Shown here: positions 11,427 to 24,262 of the stretch, piece by piece
Position numbering within the stretch: the stretch's first letter is position 1
Layout of the letters: every line of letters begins with the position of its first letter
From: Austropuccinia psidii
Taxonomy: Eukaryota > Basidiomycota > Pucciniomycetes > Pucciniales > Sphaerophragmiaceae
DNA length: 64,000 nt
Assembly: GCA_023105745.1 (NCBI GenBank)
Contig: JALGQZ010000011.1
Location: 11,370,975-11,434,974 of the forward strand
Direction of reading: 5' to 3'
Position numbers and translations under genes: made by a program
Notes under the pieces: model-generated
What the model saw: the letters and a program-made list of their open reading frames with translations, nothing else
Database searches by the model: none
What the model was told of the DNA's origin: nothing

Positions 11427-13407
11427 TGTAAACCTTCGAGATCTGACCACATACCCAAAAAGGTCACAACAAATATTTAAAATAATTATACATTAAAAAT
11501 AATTACCTTAAAGCTACAAAAATGCCATAAATTGGCATAAAACTTGGTTTAACTTAAAACCCAATGAACAAAAATGTGAAATAAATTATACCATTGGATT
11601 CCCCATGGTAAAATACACATATACCATTCTTATGGCATATCTGTAAAGTCAATATTTAATGAGTTATAAGTAAAAATACCTTATAAAAAACCCAAATCCT
11701 TATTTATCTCAAAGGCCAATGAATGAACATGTGAAAAAAATGATACCATTGAATTCTCCATAAAAATTCACATATAAAATAATTAAGATGCTAAGCTCCA
11801 AAGTAAATACTTAAGGAATTAAGCTGAATATATTCACTTTTTTGGTCAACGCATATATTCAAGGATTTTAGCTAATATATTTTGAAATATGTATGATAGA
11901 GTGATAAACCAAGAATAAAGTCATAACTTAATTACTGTAGGAATACAGAAATTAAGTTTATTTCACAAGTTATAAACAAGGTTAAAAACTGTATGGGATT
12001 ATTGACTAAAATCAACAGAGCTGTTGACCACTGCGTTGTGAAAGTGGTCCAAACTTAAAACAAATACACAGTTGGTTTCTCCTAGTTCATTCGTGAATAA
12101 TTATGTATTTTGTATTATAATATTCAAGGTATAACCCCTTGAAATCATAGTTTGAAGTTTAAAATATTAAATTTCAACAGAAAAGATGAGTTACAAGAAA
12201 AATGATCAAAAATAGAGTTTTGATGATGTAATTAAATGCTCTTGGCAGAACAATAAGGTCATGCCAAGCTATTAGAACTCACTCTCTGAATTGCTGTAGC
12301 GTGCAAATTTCAAAGTTATTAAGGATCAAAGTTTGAGCTTAATTTGATCATTTATGATCACTCACTGTAACTATATATTAAGTTTAACAGTCATTTGAGT
12401 GATAAAATTAGTGAATAACGTTAATTTATGATTAAAACTAATAAAATCCACGAAATTTGGGCTTCTTCCAAGCCTTGACATCATCAAACTTAGAGCTATA
12501 GTGATGACGCTAAATAATGGCGTAATAATGAGATAATATGGTTTATTCATGATGTAATCATCACCAAACCTTAAAATATTGATCAATTACAGTGGATATG
12601 ATCATTGCACGTCTACTAGAAGCCTGTTGGACTCTAGGAGGGAGGTATTTAATATAAATAGAGCTCTTTTTACTCTGTTTTCCCCTCAGACGCTTACAAA
12701 ACATTAAATCATTAAGTAAAAAAGGTACTTTCTTTATTCTTTATATATAAAAATTTTATATTATTAAAGAACAAAGATCATCTTATAATAATCTTAATCT
12801 TTGACGTGATTATTACAATTATTTAATTGTTTTGTTTAAATTTCTCTCAAAAACTTCAATTCCACATAAAACCATGAAAATTTGTAATTTCTCTTAAGCT
12901 TTATTGTAACTACAATTTAAATAAGTTTTATTTACATTTCTAGGTGTAAGTTTACTCAAAATTATTATATTAAGCATTAAAAGTAGGTTATTTCTCTTAT
13001 TATAATAATTTTCCTCTATTATTACTTTTTAATAATTCCATAATTGATATAAATAGTATTTATATTAATTTATAGCTTTGATATTGGTAACATTATTGTT
13101 ATTAATTGTTTTTTACTAATAAAAAACAATTTTTTACGCCTTTATTATTTGTTGGTAACAATGATAAAGTGCTTTTTAATATATTAATTATCTTATATTA
13201 ATATATTTATTATGTATATATTATTTTTATAATATAAATTATATTATTATATTTATTTAATAATATAATTATTTTACGCCATAATTATAATAATTCTTTA
13301 TAAATATAATTATTTTTATCTTATTTATTTCATTTATAAGGACATTCATAATACAATAAGTAAAATATTAGTAATTTTTACTTATTGTTTCATAGTCAAA
13401 CCTTACA
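11427..13407 (+). repeat. 3' LTR of A1
   Basis: 1,981 bp, starting TGTAAACC (decayed from TGTGAGCC) and ending CCTTACA, followed by the GAAAA target duplication. It is collinear with the 5' LTR. Confidence 0.9.
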
Positions 13408-14999
13408 GAAAAACACACAATTCTCTATGTTTATAACTTCTTTAGTATAAAAAATAATTTTCTAAAGAATTATGGTTTTGCCAAAAATAAAAATTTATCC
13501 AAAAATACTCTAAAACAGATATTTATCGCTATAATAAATTCTTTTTCAAGAGAAACTTCCATTTGAATTAATGTGGCAAAGAACTGCAGGAAATTAATAT
13601 AAGAATAAAGTCTTTGAAAAAATTATAAAAGAGAAAACACAACCAAATGGCCCATATTGAGTTTGGAAACAAAGTAACAATTTTAACAAAGGGGAAATGA
13701 TTATAAGAGTTCCAAAACATGATTATAATAATTCTTTCACGTGGTTAAAGGGTTTAAAATGTTATAACAAATGTGTTGTGAATATTTTATTGATTGCTTT
13801 AACATTTTTTAAACTAATTATAAAAGAAAAAGATTCTAACATGAAGAAAAAGGTGGGATAAGGAAGGCATTCTTTTATAACCACCAATTTTCTGGCCAAA
13901 ACATAAAAGACAATGATGGTATGATGGAACACTGGTTTGGACAAAAAAAAGGCCTGCTTTTAGCCATTTTTGCTATTTTGAGCCATTTGAGACACTTTAA
14001 TCAGCCATTTCTATAGGAACACCTATTTCCAAGCCTCTGAAACACTACAAAATGTGTTTGAGGGACGTCAAAAGCAGTTAAGACTGTTTTTACTAAGATC
14101 ATTTTAATTTAAGTGTAGTTTTACCCTCTTGGCAACAGTCAAAAATGTGCTGGTTAGTATCAAAACCTCATCATAAATTGAGTAACAGACCCTGTGACTC
14201 AATTCAGGGCCAAAAATGATGAACTTCTTGGTTAATTTTGCCATCTCACACCTGTCAGAAAGGAATTTGGGGGAGTCTGGCACCCTTGGAGCCAAGATTC
14301 CTTTCCTGCCAAGAATTCATCTTTCCAATTTATTGTTCCTCCAATTCCTCATCATGTACTATATTGTAATTGAAATATGTAAAAAAATGTAATAATTGAT
14401 AGCTCATATGTAAATTAAAGCTCAATTATTTAATACATGCACATTTTGACATTTCAATTGAAATTACGTCAATGCCTCATAGCTTTTAAACTACAAACCA
14501 CACGTTGATTTGAACACAAAAATTGTTGGTTAAAACCACATGTTGTGTGAATTTACTTACGGTTATTGAAATTTTCAATACTTACACAGAGAATACTAGA
14601 AATATAATGAAGCTTATTTGGAGTTGAGTTACAGAAATTTTCGCCAGGGGTGACCCCACCTTATTTTTTATGAGTAATCCAATGGTTAAATCATTTGTAT
14701 ATGTTTATTTAATGAATAAAGAGTTAGAATAAGTTTTGTTTAACCTTTTTCAAAAATATCCTAATTTTAATATTTTTGTTGAAAATTCATTTTTCCTTTA
14801 TTTTTTCAAGTAGCAAGGATTTTTGGAAATTTTAAATTTGTAAGTAATTTATCGTTAAATTATTATTATTATTTTTATCTAAAAATTCAATACTTATATT
14901 TTAATTTTTGTCTTTTATAATATAAATAAATTTATTTTATTTATAGTTATATCATTCTTTATGCTTTGTGGTCTTTTGGGTATAAAAAATTACCTCTAT
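13408..14999 (-). repeat. B0 5' LTR, main piece
   Basis: Collinear with the B2 LTRs in minus orientation (for example CATTTTGACATTTCAATTGA near 14450 and the CTCCAATT block near 14340). It is interrupted on the right at TCTAT by the solo C LTR; the remaining GGCTCACA is found at 16930-16937. Confidence 0.85.
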
Positions 15000-16924
15000 T
15001 GTGAGCCTTGAGGTATATCTTACATACCCAAATAGGCCACAATTATCTTAAAAATAAATTCTGAATTATGCATAACTCATAAGTCAAGCATATATCCAAA
15101 ATTCATCAATTTTGACTTCAGAAAAGATGAATGACTTTTTATTGAGTAAGTAAATCCATGGATTTGAGGCCAGATTTGGGTTCTACACAAAAAATTCACC
15201 TAGGGTAGCTCCATAGAGTGAATAAGATCAAATTAACTCTTTGAGGTGGTAATATGGAAAATACTTCAATACCACATCATCAATACCACATAAAAGATCT
15301 GTGAAAATTTTTGTTTTTCTTAATTTCACGCCAAAATAATGGGAATGTGAGAAATCCCATGTTAGATATACACTAATAATAGTGTTATGCATATTTTGGG
15401 CACTTAATATCATGGTATTCTTACATTGACTTTTTGTATACCCATAGTGGATATCTCATTTTAAGCTTAATTTTCTATTTTGATGTGAAAAATAGGCAAG
15501 GGGGACAAAAGACATCAAAGAGAGCCAGGGTACCCAACTTCTAAGGCCTCAGAGGCGTGGAAAGCTCAAAGGCTTGGATCCATGGCTGATCTTGGACCAA
15601 TTAGTAAACCAAGTCACTTTGGGAACTTGGTGACCATGTTACAACTACAGTAAATCTTAAGAAAATAGAAAATAACCTGCTATTTTGCCATGCCAAGGAG
15701 GTCAAGAGCTACTTAGATTTCTGTAGCCATGTCAATTCTTAATGACTTTCCATGGATAAACCCTAAAAGAGTAATTGAAACCATTTTTGGACTTTTATCC
15801 ATTGATTTACCTCATAGCAATCAGTTAAACACTGATCTTTGCAATTCTATGTAGAAATGAGGTAAAACCTTCAAAATTTCATTCAAAATAAAATTCTTAA
15901 TTAATCTCACTGAACCTTTCAGGACCAATGAATAACTGTAATATCTATGGTAAAACCAAAAAGAACCATAGTTTTACTAGTAAAATTGAAAGGTTTACTT
16001 ACAGTCCATTTTTGACTATTCTGCATGAAACACTGAATCTTCAAAAATTCACATTAATTACAACCTGTGATGAAATCGCCAATAACATTGATAACTTTGA
16101 GAAATCAATGATTATTTTGTAATGAAAGAATACTTACAGATGTTACTCCTTCTATTCTTAACCATATTGCAGTTGGTAATCATGTAAAAGCATGGAATAA
16201 CTAATTGTGATAATCCTACGTGACAACAGATGATGCAATCAATAATTCAAAAGGTTTTATTATTTTTTCACTCACTGGTTTTTCAGTTTGCTCAATGGCA
16301 CGCCTCTGTGAGCTGTTTTTGACTCATAAGAGGCCTCCTCTTGCTGTTTTTTCCATATCGAATCATCTTATTCTCCATTTATATCATTGTTACCAAGAAG
16401 TAAGTATTGGTTAAACTATTCTTAAGTGTTTTAATTTTTTCAGAAGAAATCAGAAAGACGTGAAATCATATAAACCAACTATATATTGTTGTAATCCTTC
16501 TATAAATCATTTTAATCCCTTAAATCCACAATTCTACATCAAATTTCTCTACTTATATCTTTCAATAAGTTCTTTGGAGTATAAGTGAGTCATTTATCTT
16601 TAATTCTTAAGGTTTTTCTCTAAAATTAGTTTTCCTCAAGAATTATCTTTATAATTATTCTTGCAAAAGATAATTATATATTAAAATAATTTTATTATTT
16701 TAATAAAAGAAGTTTTTATTATAAAATTCATCTTGTAATTAATTCTTGTAGACAATTACTGCTCACTGTTAAAATCACTAGTAGTGTTTAACAAGTGAAA
16801 GAAATAATTCTCCAATTATTTAATTGTGGTTATAAGAATATTTTATTATTATATTTCATAAGAACAGACATAGTACTGTTGATTAATAGTAATATTATCA
16901 TCAGTTTCTTAGTCAAATCTTACA
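15000..16924 (+). mobile_element. Solo LTR of family C
   Basis: 1,925 bp from TGTGAGCC to ATCTTACA, the same length as the C2 LTRs and collinear with them in opposite orientation. It is flanked by a perfect TCTAT duplication (14995-14999 and 16925-16929) with no internal sequence, so it is the product of LTR-LTR recombination. It contains the GTAAGTATTGG donor near 16400, which is exon 1 of the proposed X transcript in complete C elements. Confidence 0.9.
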
Positions 16925-16937
16925 TCTATGGCTCACA

Positions 16938-17377
16938 CTTTCCCATATCCTTGAATATGATGTGTCAATTTTCAAAAGGAGCCTTTTGATCTCTTAATAC
17001 CTCATATTTTTGACAGTATGGGGCCATCATACAGGTTCTGTTCATCATTCTACATATCATGCACTTTAGAAGGAGGGTGTATGATCCTGAAGTGAAAGTA
17101 TTCACCCTGTATTGATTGAAGCCTCTCAGATGTGTTTTGAAAACCACCTCTGAGCCCAATTCAGGTTATACATGGTGTGTAGTAACCACAAGCCTGTCCT
17201 TGGAGGTGGAAAAGACTTCATTCCTCCTAATGGAAAGGATTAATTGTCCATCCTCCCACTTCAGGATGCAAAGAGACCTTCCTATCCCCAAGAGAGAGAT
17301 CCCCATCCTGATGTTTAATTCCCATGTAGTACAGCTTTTTAGAAACATTAATACTCCTGTCATATACACATGTATAA
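16938..17377 (+). pseudogene. Unrecognised coding-like segment, homologous to 61143-61560
   Basis: Plus-strand reading gives KVFTLY, then LKTTSEPN..YT. These align with the minus-strand segment at 61143-61560 (KVFTLYW, FKTTYEPNPEYT, FLFQKKNPSVIQL). Upstream, QYGAIIQVLF aligns with EYWGPIHVLY after an acceptor-like TTTTTGACAG. There is a stop after KVFTLY here. Two diverged copies that agree better as protein than expected by chance suggest a former exon of a repeated gene or transposon. I do not recognise the family. Confidence 0.4.
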
Positions 17378-17629
17378 CTGTAAGATGTGTCTTTGGAGCT
17401 CTTGGTAATATTTCTATCAATATATAATACAATTACTGTTCTTATGAAATATAATGATTAAACTCATTATAACCAATATGAAATAATTAATTAGTTATCT
17501 ATTTATTTTCCTTTTTATGAACTACTAATTATTAAAAAATTAAGTAGTCATTTTCCACAAGAATCAATTTGAACAAGTATTAATGATGAAACTTCTTATT
17601 AAAATAATATGAAATTATTTCAATGTATA
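17378..17629 (-). repeat. Remnant of a C-like LTR
   Basis: Starts TGTAAGATGTG and follows the C LTR (minus orientation) for about 250 bp with heavy divergence (shared CTGTTCTTATGAAATATAAT). B1 begins at its right end. The rest of this LTR is not found beyond B1. Confidence 0.6.
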
Positions 17630-19167
17630 TGTGAGTCTTAGAGGTAATTTCATATACCCAAAAGACCAGAAGTACAAAATTAACATATAAATATAAATAA
17701 AATAAATTTATTTATATTATTAAAATAAAAATTAAAATATAAATATAAAACTGTATTCAAAATAAAAAATTGAATTAAAATTTAAATTTAAAATTACATT
17801 AAATTTTGGAATTATAAAATTACATTTTGCTTGAAAAAATTAAGTAAAAATGCATTTTTAACAAAATTGTAAAGTAATAAATAAATTTGGAAAAAAGTTA
17901 AATAAAAATTATTATAACTTTTTATCCAATAAATAAACATATAAAAATTATTTCACCATTGGATTCCTCATAAAAAATCAGGTGGGGTCACCTCTGAGTG
18001 AAATTCTTGTAACTCAACTCTAAATAAGCTTAAATTAAGTTTTTAGTATTTTCAATACAAAAGTTGAAAATACTCAAAACCTTAATTTAATTCACACCAC
18101 ATGTGGTGTTAACCATCAATTTTTGTGTTAAAATTGAGGTGTTGTGTTTAGTTTAGAAGTTATGAGGAATTGAAGTATTTTCAATTGAACTCAATTGAAA
18201 TGTCAAAATGTGCGCGTGTATTACATAAGTGAACTTTGATTTACATATGAGGTGTCAATTATTACTTTATTGTACTGTACAATTGAATTGAATTACATAT
18301 GTAAATTATAAGTATAATACATGATGAGGAATTAAAGGAAAAATAAATTGGAAAGATTAAATTTGGGGGGGAAAAGGAACTCCAGCTCTAAGGGGGAGCT
18401 AGACCCCCAAAATCCTTCCTGACAGGTGTGGGATGTCAAATTTCACGCAAAGGTTCATCACTTTTGGCCTGGAATTGAGTTACAGGGTCTGTGGACTCAA
18501 TTGATGATAAGGTTTGATACCAACTGGGGTAGTTTTAGCTGTTGCCAAGAGGGTAAAACTACCCTTAAGATAAAACCATCATAGTAAAAACAGTTTTAAC
18601 TGGTTTCTACGTCTCTTACACACATTCTGACGTGCTTTGAAGGCTCTAGACCAGGTATTGCTATAGTAATGGCTGATTTAAGGGTCTAAAATGGCTTAAA
18701 CCAGCCCTTTTTGGTCTAAATCAGGGTTCAATGATGCCATAATTGGCTTTTCGGTTGTCAGACTGTTTTTCACGACTGACAAGAGAAAATTTTACTTTTG
18801 GAGTAAGAAAATTGATGGTTATAAAAGAATGTCTTCTTTGCCCCACTTTTCTCTTCATGTTAGAATCTTTTCCTTTTAAAAGATTCCAACCACCTTTATT
18901 AAATCATTTTAAACCTTTTCACCACGTGAAAAAATTATTATAATCATTGTTTGTAACTCTTATAATCATTTTTACCCCTGAACCACCCCAAAGTGAATTA
19001 AAGCATCTTTCATCACTTTAAACTTTGTCACTTTGTTTCCAAATTCACTCTGGTCACTTTTGGGCATGTTTTCCCTTTAATATTCTTTTGAAAGACTTTT
19101 TTCTTTAATTAATTTCTTGCAGTTGTTTGCTCAATTAATTCCAATTGAAATTGCTCTTGAAGAAATT
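17630..19167 (+). repeat. B1 5' LTR, left part
   Basis: Starts TGTGAGTCTTAGAGG and is collinear with the 3' LTR at 46220, apart from a deletion near 18880. It is cut at AAATT (19163-19167) by C2 and resumes at 29460. Confidence 0.85.
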
Positions 19168-21090
19168 TGTAAGATGTGACTATGAAACTGATGATAATAT
19201 TACTATTAATCAACAGTACTATGTCTGTTCTTATGAAATATAATAATAAAATATTATTATAACCACAATTAAATAATTAAAAAAATTATTTCTTTCACGT
19301 GTTAAGCACTACTAGTGATTTTAACAGTGAGCAAGTAATTGTCTACAAGAATCAATTACAAGAAGAATTTAATAATAAAAACTTCTTTATTAAAATAATA
19401 AAATTATTTTAATATATAATTATCTTTTGCAAGAATAATTATAAATATAATTCTTGAAGAAAACTATGACTAGAGAAAAACTTTAAGAATTAAGAATAAA
19501 TGACTCACTAATACTCCAAAGAACTTATTGATAGATAAGAGTAGAGAAATTTGACGTGGAATTGTGGATTTAAGGGATCAAAAGGATTTATAACAGTATT
19601 ACAACAAAATATAGTTGGATTCTATGATTTAACGTCGTTCTGGATGATTTTGAAAGATTTAAAACACTTAAGAATAGCTTTAACTAATACTTACTTGTTG
19701 GTAATAATGATTTAATAAATTGATAAGATGATTCTTGGAAAAAACAGCAAGAAGAGGCTTCTTTTAAGTCAACAACAGCTCACAGAGGCGTGCCATGGAG
19801 CAAACTAAAAAACCAGTGAGTGAGAAAACAATAAACCCTTTTGGATTAATGATTGCATCATCTGTTGTCACGTAAGATTATCATAATTAATTAATTGATG
19901 CTTTTACGTGACTACCAACCCCAATATGGTTAAGAATAAGAGGAGTAACATCTGTAAATCTTCTTTTATTCTAAAGTAATCATTGATTTCTCAAAGTTAT
20001 CAATGTTATTGCCAACCTCATCACAGGTTGTAATTACTGTGAATTTTTGAAGATTCAGTGTTTCATGTAGAATGGTCAAAAATGGACTGTAAGTAAAACT
20101 TTGAATTTTACTAGTAAAACCATAATTCTTTTTGGTTGTACCATAGATAATACAGTTCTTCATTGGTCCTGAAAGTTTCAGAAAGATTCATTAAGGATTG
20201 TATTTTTAATCAATTTTTGAAGTTTTTACCTCATTTCTATGTAGAATTGCAAATAGCAGTATTTTGCTGGTTGCTATGAGGTAAATCAATGAATATGGAT
20301 CCCAAAAGGGTTTTAATTACTCTTTTAGGGTCTAGTCATGGAAAGTCATCAAGAATTGACGTGGTTACAGGAGTCTAAGTAGCTCATTACCTCCTTGGCA
20401 CGTCAAAATAGCAGGTTATTTGCTATTTTTCTTATGATTACAGTAGGTGTAACTTGGTAACCAAGTTCCCAAAGAGTTTTAGTTTACCAATTGGGCCAAG
20501 ATGAGCCATGGATCCATGCTCTGGAGCTATCCATGCCTCTGAGGCCTCAGAAGTTGGGTACCCTGGCTCTCTTTGATGTCTTTTGTCCCCCTTGCTTATT
20601 TTTTACGTCAAAATAGTAATTTAAGCTTAAAGTGAGCTATCCACTATGGGTGTACCAAAAGTCCATGTAAGAATACCATGATATTAAGTGCTCAAAACAT
20701 GCATAACACTATTCTTAGTGTATATGTAACATGGGATTTCTCACTTTCCCATTATTTTGGCTAAAAATCAAGAAAAACAAAAATTTTCACGGATCTTTTA
20801 TGTGGTATTAATGATGTGGTATTGAAGTATTTTCCATTTTACCACCTCAAATACTTAAATTGAGCTTATTCACTCTATGGAGCTACCCTAGGTGAACTTT
20901 TGTGTGGAATCCAAATCTGGTCTTAAATCCATGGATTTACTTACTCAATAAAAAGTTATTCATCTTTTCTGAAATTGAAAATGATGAATTTTGGATATAT
21001 GCATGACTTATGAGTTTTGCATAATTCAAAATTTCTTTTTAAGATAATTGTGGCCTATTTGGGTATGTAAAATATACCTCAAGGCTCACA
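19168..21090 (-). repeat. 3' LTR of C2
   Basis: 1,923 bp, minus orientation, TGTGAGCC at 21090 to TCTTACA at 19168. Near-identical to 27538-29459. Confidence 0.93.
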
Positions 21091-21113
21091 TTCCCTCCCA
21101 CCAAAAAAAATAA
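21091..21113 (-). other. Polypurine tract of C2
   Basis: On the minus strand, TTTTTTTTGGTGGGAGGGAA directly precedes the LTR start at 21090. Confidence 0.75.
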
Positions 21114-21232
21114 AATTGTACTACAATTTTAGTAGTGATAAAAGAATAAGGCCCCAAAGGGGGTTAATTTCCACTGTCCAACCTCTTCACATTACTCAGA
21201 TCAAGTAATTTAAAGCACATTCATAGACATAT

Positions 21233-24200
21233 TCAGGCTTGTGGCCTTCTTTCATGTCTAAATCTTCTTAAGAGTTTATCTGAGTCAGGTATTTCTGATT
21301 CTGCCATCCATTCATCTTCATGTACTGGATTTCTATATCTGACAAGATATTCTCTTTGATTTTTACCCCTAAGTTTCCTTTCTTTAATGACTTTCTTTAT
21401 CTTTCTGTCTTCATTCTGTTACACAGGTGGTACAGTTAAAGGAGTTGGGTTTCTTAAAGGAAAAAATTCTTTATCAGCTGGTTGATAAGGTTTTATCAAG
21501 CTGACTGGAAATGTGGGGTGTTTATTTTCTAATTCACCACTCAATTCCACTTGAACTGCATTGGTTCCATGTAAAGCAACAATAACAAAAGGTCCTACGT
21601 AAGAATCTTTAAGTTTCTTTGGGCCTTTGATATTCTTAAAATTCAACGTTGAAACTAGAACTAAGTCCCCTACTTTGAAGTCTGGTACTTTATGACTCTT
21701 GTCCCCCTTCTGTTTTGCATAATCAAAAGCATCATCCATACTTTGTTTTGCATGGTGTTTTACTTTATCAAGCATTAATTTGAAGCTGGAAGCTGTAGGA
21801 TGAATGTCAATCAAGTCTTTCCTCAGTGTGTCTGCTGGGAGTCTTGGATTCCATCCCTTTTCTAACATAGCAGGAGTTTGTCCTGTGGAAGAATGGACTG
21901 ATGTCTTGTATGCCAATTCTAATGCAGGTATCAGAGTGCACCAGTCATGGGTAAAGCCATCTGAGTCTTTGAATTCTAATCCATAAGCACAAAATCTCCT
22001 GATCATGTCTTCTAAAGTTTGTATCATCCTCTCTGCTAGCCCATCTGTTTGAGGGTGACATGCTGTAGAGAATGATAACTTAGTCCCAAACAATCTATGA
22101 AGATTGGTCCAAAGTGCAGATGTGAACTTGGGGTCTCTGTCACTTATGATATTCTTAAATAATCCTGTATGAGAAATAACTCTACTCCATAAAAGAAGAG
22201 CTGTATCCATAGCAGTGTCATCTTTATGACATGGTACGAATATGGGAGTTTTGCTATATCTGTCTACAATGACTAAACAAGCATTACAACTTCTGTCACC
22301 ACTTGGAGGAAGTGCTGTGACCCAATCCATGTGAACAACTTCCCAAGGGGATTTTGGTTCTTGAATATGGATCATTAATCCAAATTTCCTGCCTGTACTC
22401 CTGTTTGCTTTTTGGCATCTGTCACAGGTATGGCAATATTCAATGGTTTCTCTTCTCCAAGATGGCCACCATGCACAGTTCTTCACTTTTTCAAGTGTTC
22501 TGTCTTCTGACAGGTGTCCAGAGTAGATACTATCATGACATTCATGAAGAATGGTATTGATAAGTAATCTACTGCACAATGTCATAACACAAGAATGTTT
22601 TGTTCTGTGGTAAATGATTCCATCAAATAAATGAAATCTTCCTTCAGAATAGGAATTTTTCCAAACTTCATCAAGTGCATTAACTAAAGATGTGTCATTG
22701 CAGTCTTTATCCAATAAAGAATTCAAGATATGGCAATTCTTGTCTTGTTTATAAGATTCTCTGACCTCCTCAAAGAATTCAGTCCCAATATCAGTTATGT
22801 TAATTCCTTCAATTGGAATCTGTGGTTCAGCTTCCAAAGGTACATAAGCTGGGTTATCAGGAGTGTTGGCTAAAGCCCACCTACTAAGTCCATCAGAATT
22901 CCTGTGAATGTTTCCTGCTTTATGAACTATAGTCATGTTTCCTCTATATTCTTGAATGGCTATTTGCCATCTCAACATATGTCTGTTGGGAGTTTTCATA
23001 TTAAGAAGTGATTTCACCGCATTACAGTCAGTTATCACTTCAAAAACACTGCCATCAAGATAATAGTGTAGTTTCTCAAGTGCCCATACCAAACATAAGC
23101 ACTCCATTTGGCTTGCATCATATCTGGCTTCTGTTGGTTTGATTTGTCTTGAGATATAACAAACTGGTCCTTCTGTAGGTTTGTCATCAATAATTTGGAC
23201 TTGATGTAGGGCTGCCCCTAATCCATCTCCACATGCATCAATGTACAACTTAAAAGGAAAATTCCAGTCAGGCATGAGGAGTAAAGGTGCTTCTGTAAGG
23301 GCTTTCCTTATCTTCTCATAAGCTTTAATTCTTTCCTGTGTCATCTCAAATACAGTCTGTTGATCACAGATTCTATAGAGTGACTTGGCTAGAATTGCAA
23401 AATCTTTCAAGTGTTGCCTATAGTAACTAGCAAATCCAAGAAAAGACATCATTTCTTTTTTATTCTGGGGTATTGGCTTAAGTAACACTGCTGCTACTTC
23501 ATTCTTGTCAATACCTAAGCTCAAACCAGAAACAATATGTCCTAATGCTTTGAGTTCTTCAAAACCAAAATTGCATTTCTTAAGTGAAATTTTCATATTC
23601 CCTTCCGCAACTTTATAAAGTACTCTTGCAAGTCTTTCAAGGTGCAAAGACCATGAATCAGAACATATGATAATATCATCAATATAAATGATAAGCCATC
23701 CTTCAGACAATTCTGTAGGAAAGATGGTGTTCATCATCCTTTGATAATGGGATGGAGCATTTTTAATGCCAAATGGCATTCTAAGATACTCAAAAATACC
23801 ACAGTGAGTGATAATTCTAAGTAATTTCTTAGCTTTAGGCGTCAAAACATTTTGATGGAAGCCTTTTGATGCATCCATTGATGTTATATACTTGGCTTTA
23901 GACAATTGAGTCAAGGTTTCTTGGATTATAGGGATTGGATACCTATCTGGAACTGTGTAGGTATTCAAAGCTCTAGAATCTCCAACCATTCTTGACTTAT
24001 CATTATGCCATGCAATAATAACAGGTGTTGTCACTTCAACTTCCTCATTATGGCCTACCTTCCTTAGCACACCAAGTTGGATCAACTCTTTGATATGTTT
24101 TTCCCAGGCCTCTCTAGCTCTGGGACTGGCTGGATAAGCTGGTCTTCTAAGTACTGGAGGATATGGTCTGTCAATATTAAGATTAATATCAACTTCATGT

Positions 24201-24262
24201 CCTCTTATAGCGCCTAATGGTTCATTATCAGAGGCAAATGCATTTTTTATGTGTATAACACA
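21233..24262 (-). pseudogene. pol: C2 Pol: reverse transcriptase, RNase H, integrase, detached chromodomain
   Basis: Open from 24262 to the stop at 21419, in the -1 frame relative to Gag-protease. Domains in order: reverse transcriptase with YIDD near 23675, RNase H (YIDACGDG ~23230, [12 protein letters not shown] ~23100, [11 protein letters not shown] ~23030), integrase zinc finger (HECHD...GHL...CHTCDRC ~22545-22410), and a DDE core with HMDW ~22335, SDRDPKF ~22130 and AERMIQ ~22030. The chromodomain (REYLVRYRN..HEDEW, ~21375-21240) lies after the TAA at 21419-21421. The junction with Gag lacks a usable slippery heptamer. Comparison with family B suggests loss of nucleotides in a short AC repeat at ~24252, so this is a mutation rather than programmed frameshifting. 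Confidence 0.92.

Larger units (their letters stand above)
4850..13407 (+). mobile_element. Ty3/gypsy family A element A1, full-length but decayed
   Basis: 8,558 bp with both LTRs (4850-6831 and 11427-13407), a primer-binding-type site at 6832, a polypurine tract at ~11407 and a perfect 5-bp target duplication GAAAA (4845-4849 and 13408-13412). The internal region has lost the gag C-terminus, zinc knuckle and protease in one deletion near 8412-8440, and has many stops and frameshifts in pol. The two LTRs differ at many sites, including their first 40 bp, so A1 is clearly older than B2. It lies in the LTR of B0. Confidence 0.92.
2972..16937 (-). mobile_element. Ty3/gypsy family B element B0, interrupted three times
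   Basis: Oldest element of the left half, minus strand. From the right: the LTR start (16930-16937), a solo C LTR insertion (15000-16924), the LTR body (13413-14999), the A1 insertion (4850-13407), the LTR end (4735-4849), the GGCTGGGCCCCCAAA site, the leader exon (4316-4513) and a gag remnant down to 2972, where A0 is inserted. The rest lies left of the window. Removing A1 and the solo LTR restores a contiguous B-type LTR, and each insertion has a perfect 5-bp target duplication, which supports this reading. Confidence 0.8.

Noticed and set aside
24247..24262. Programmed -1 frameshift between Gag and Pol of C2
   Set aside because: No slippery heptamer lies before the stop, and the sister family B is a single frame; a small deletion explains it better.
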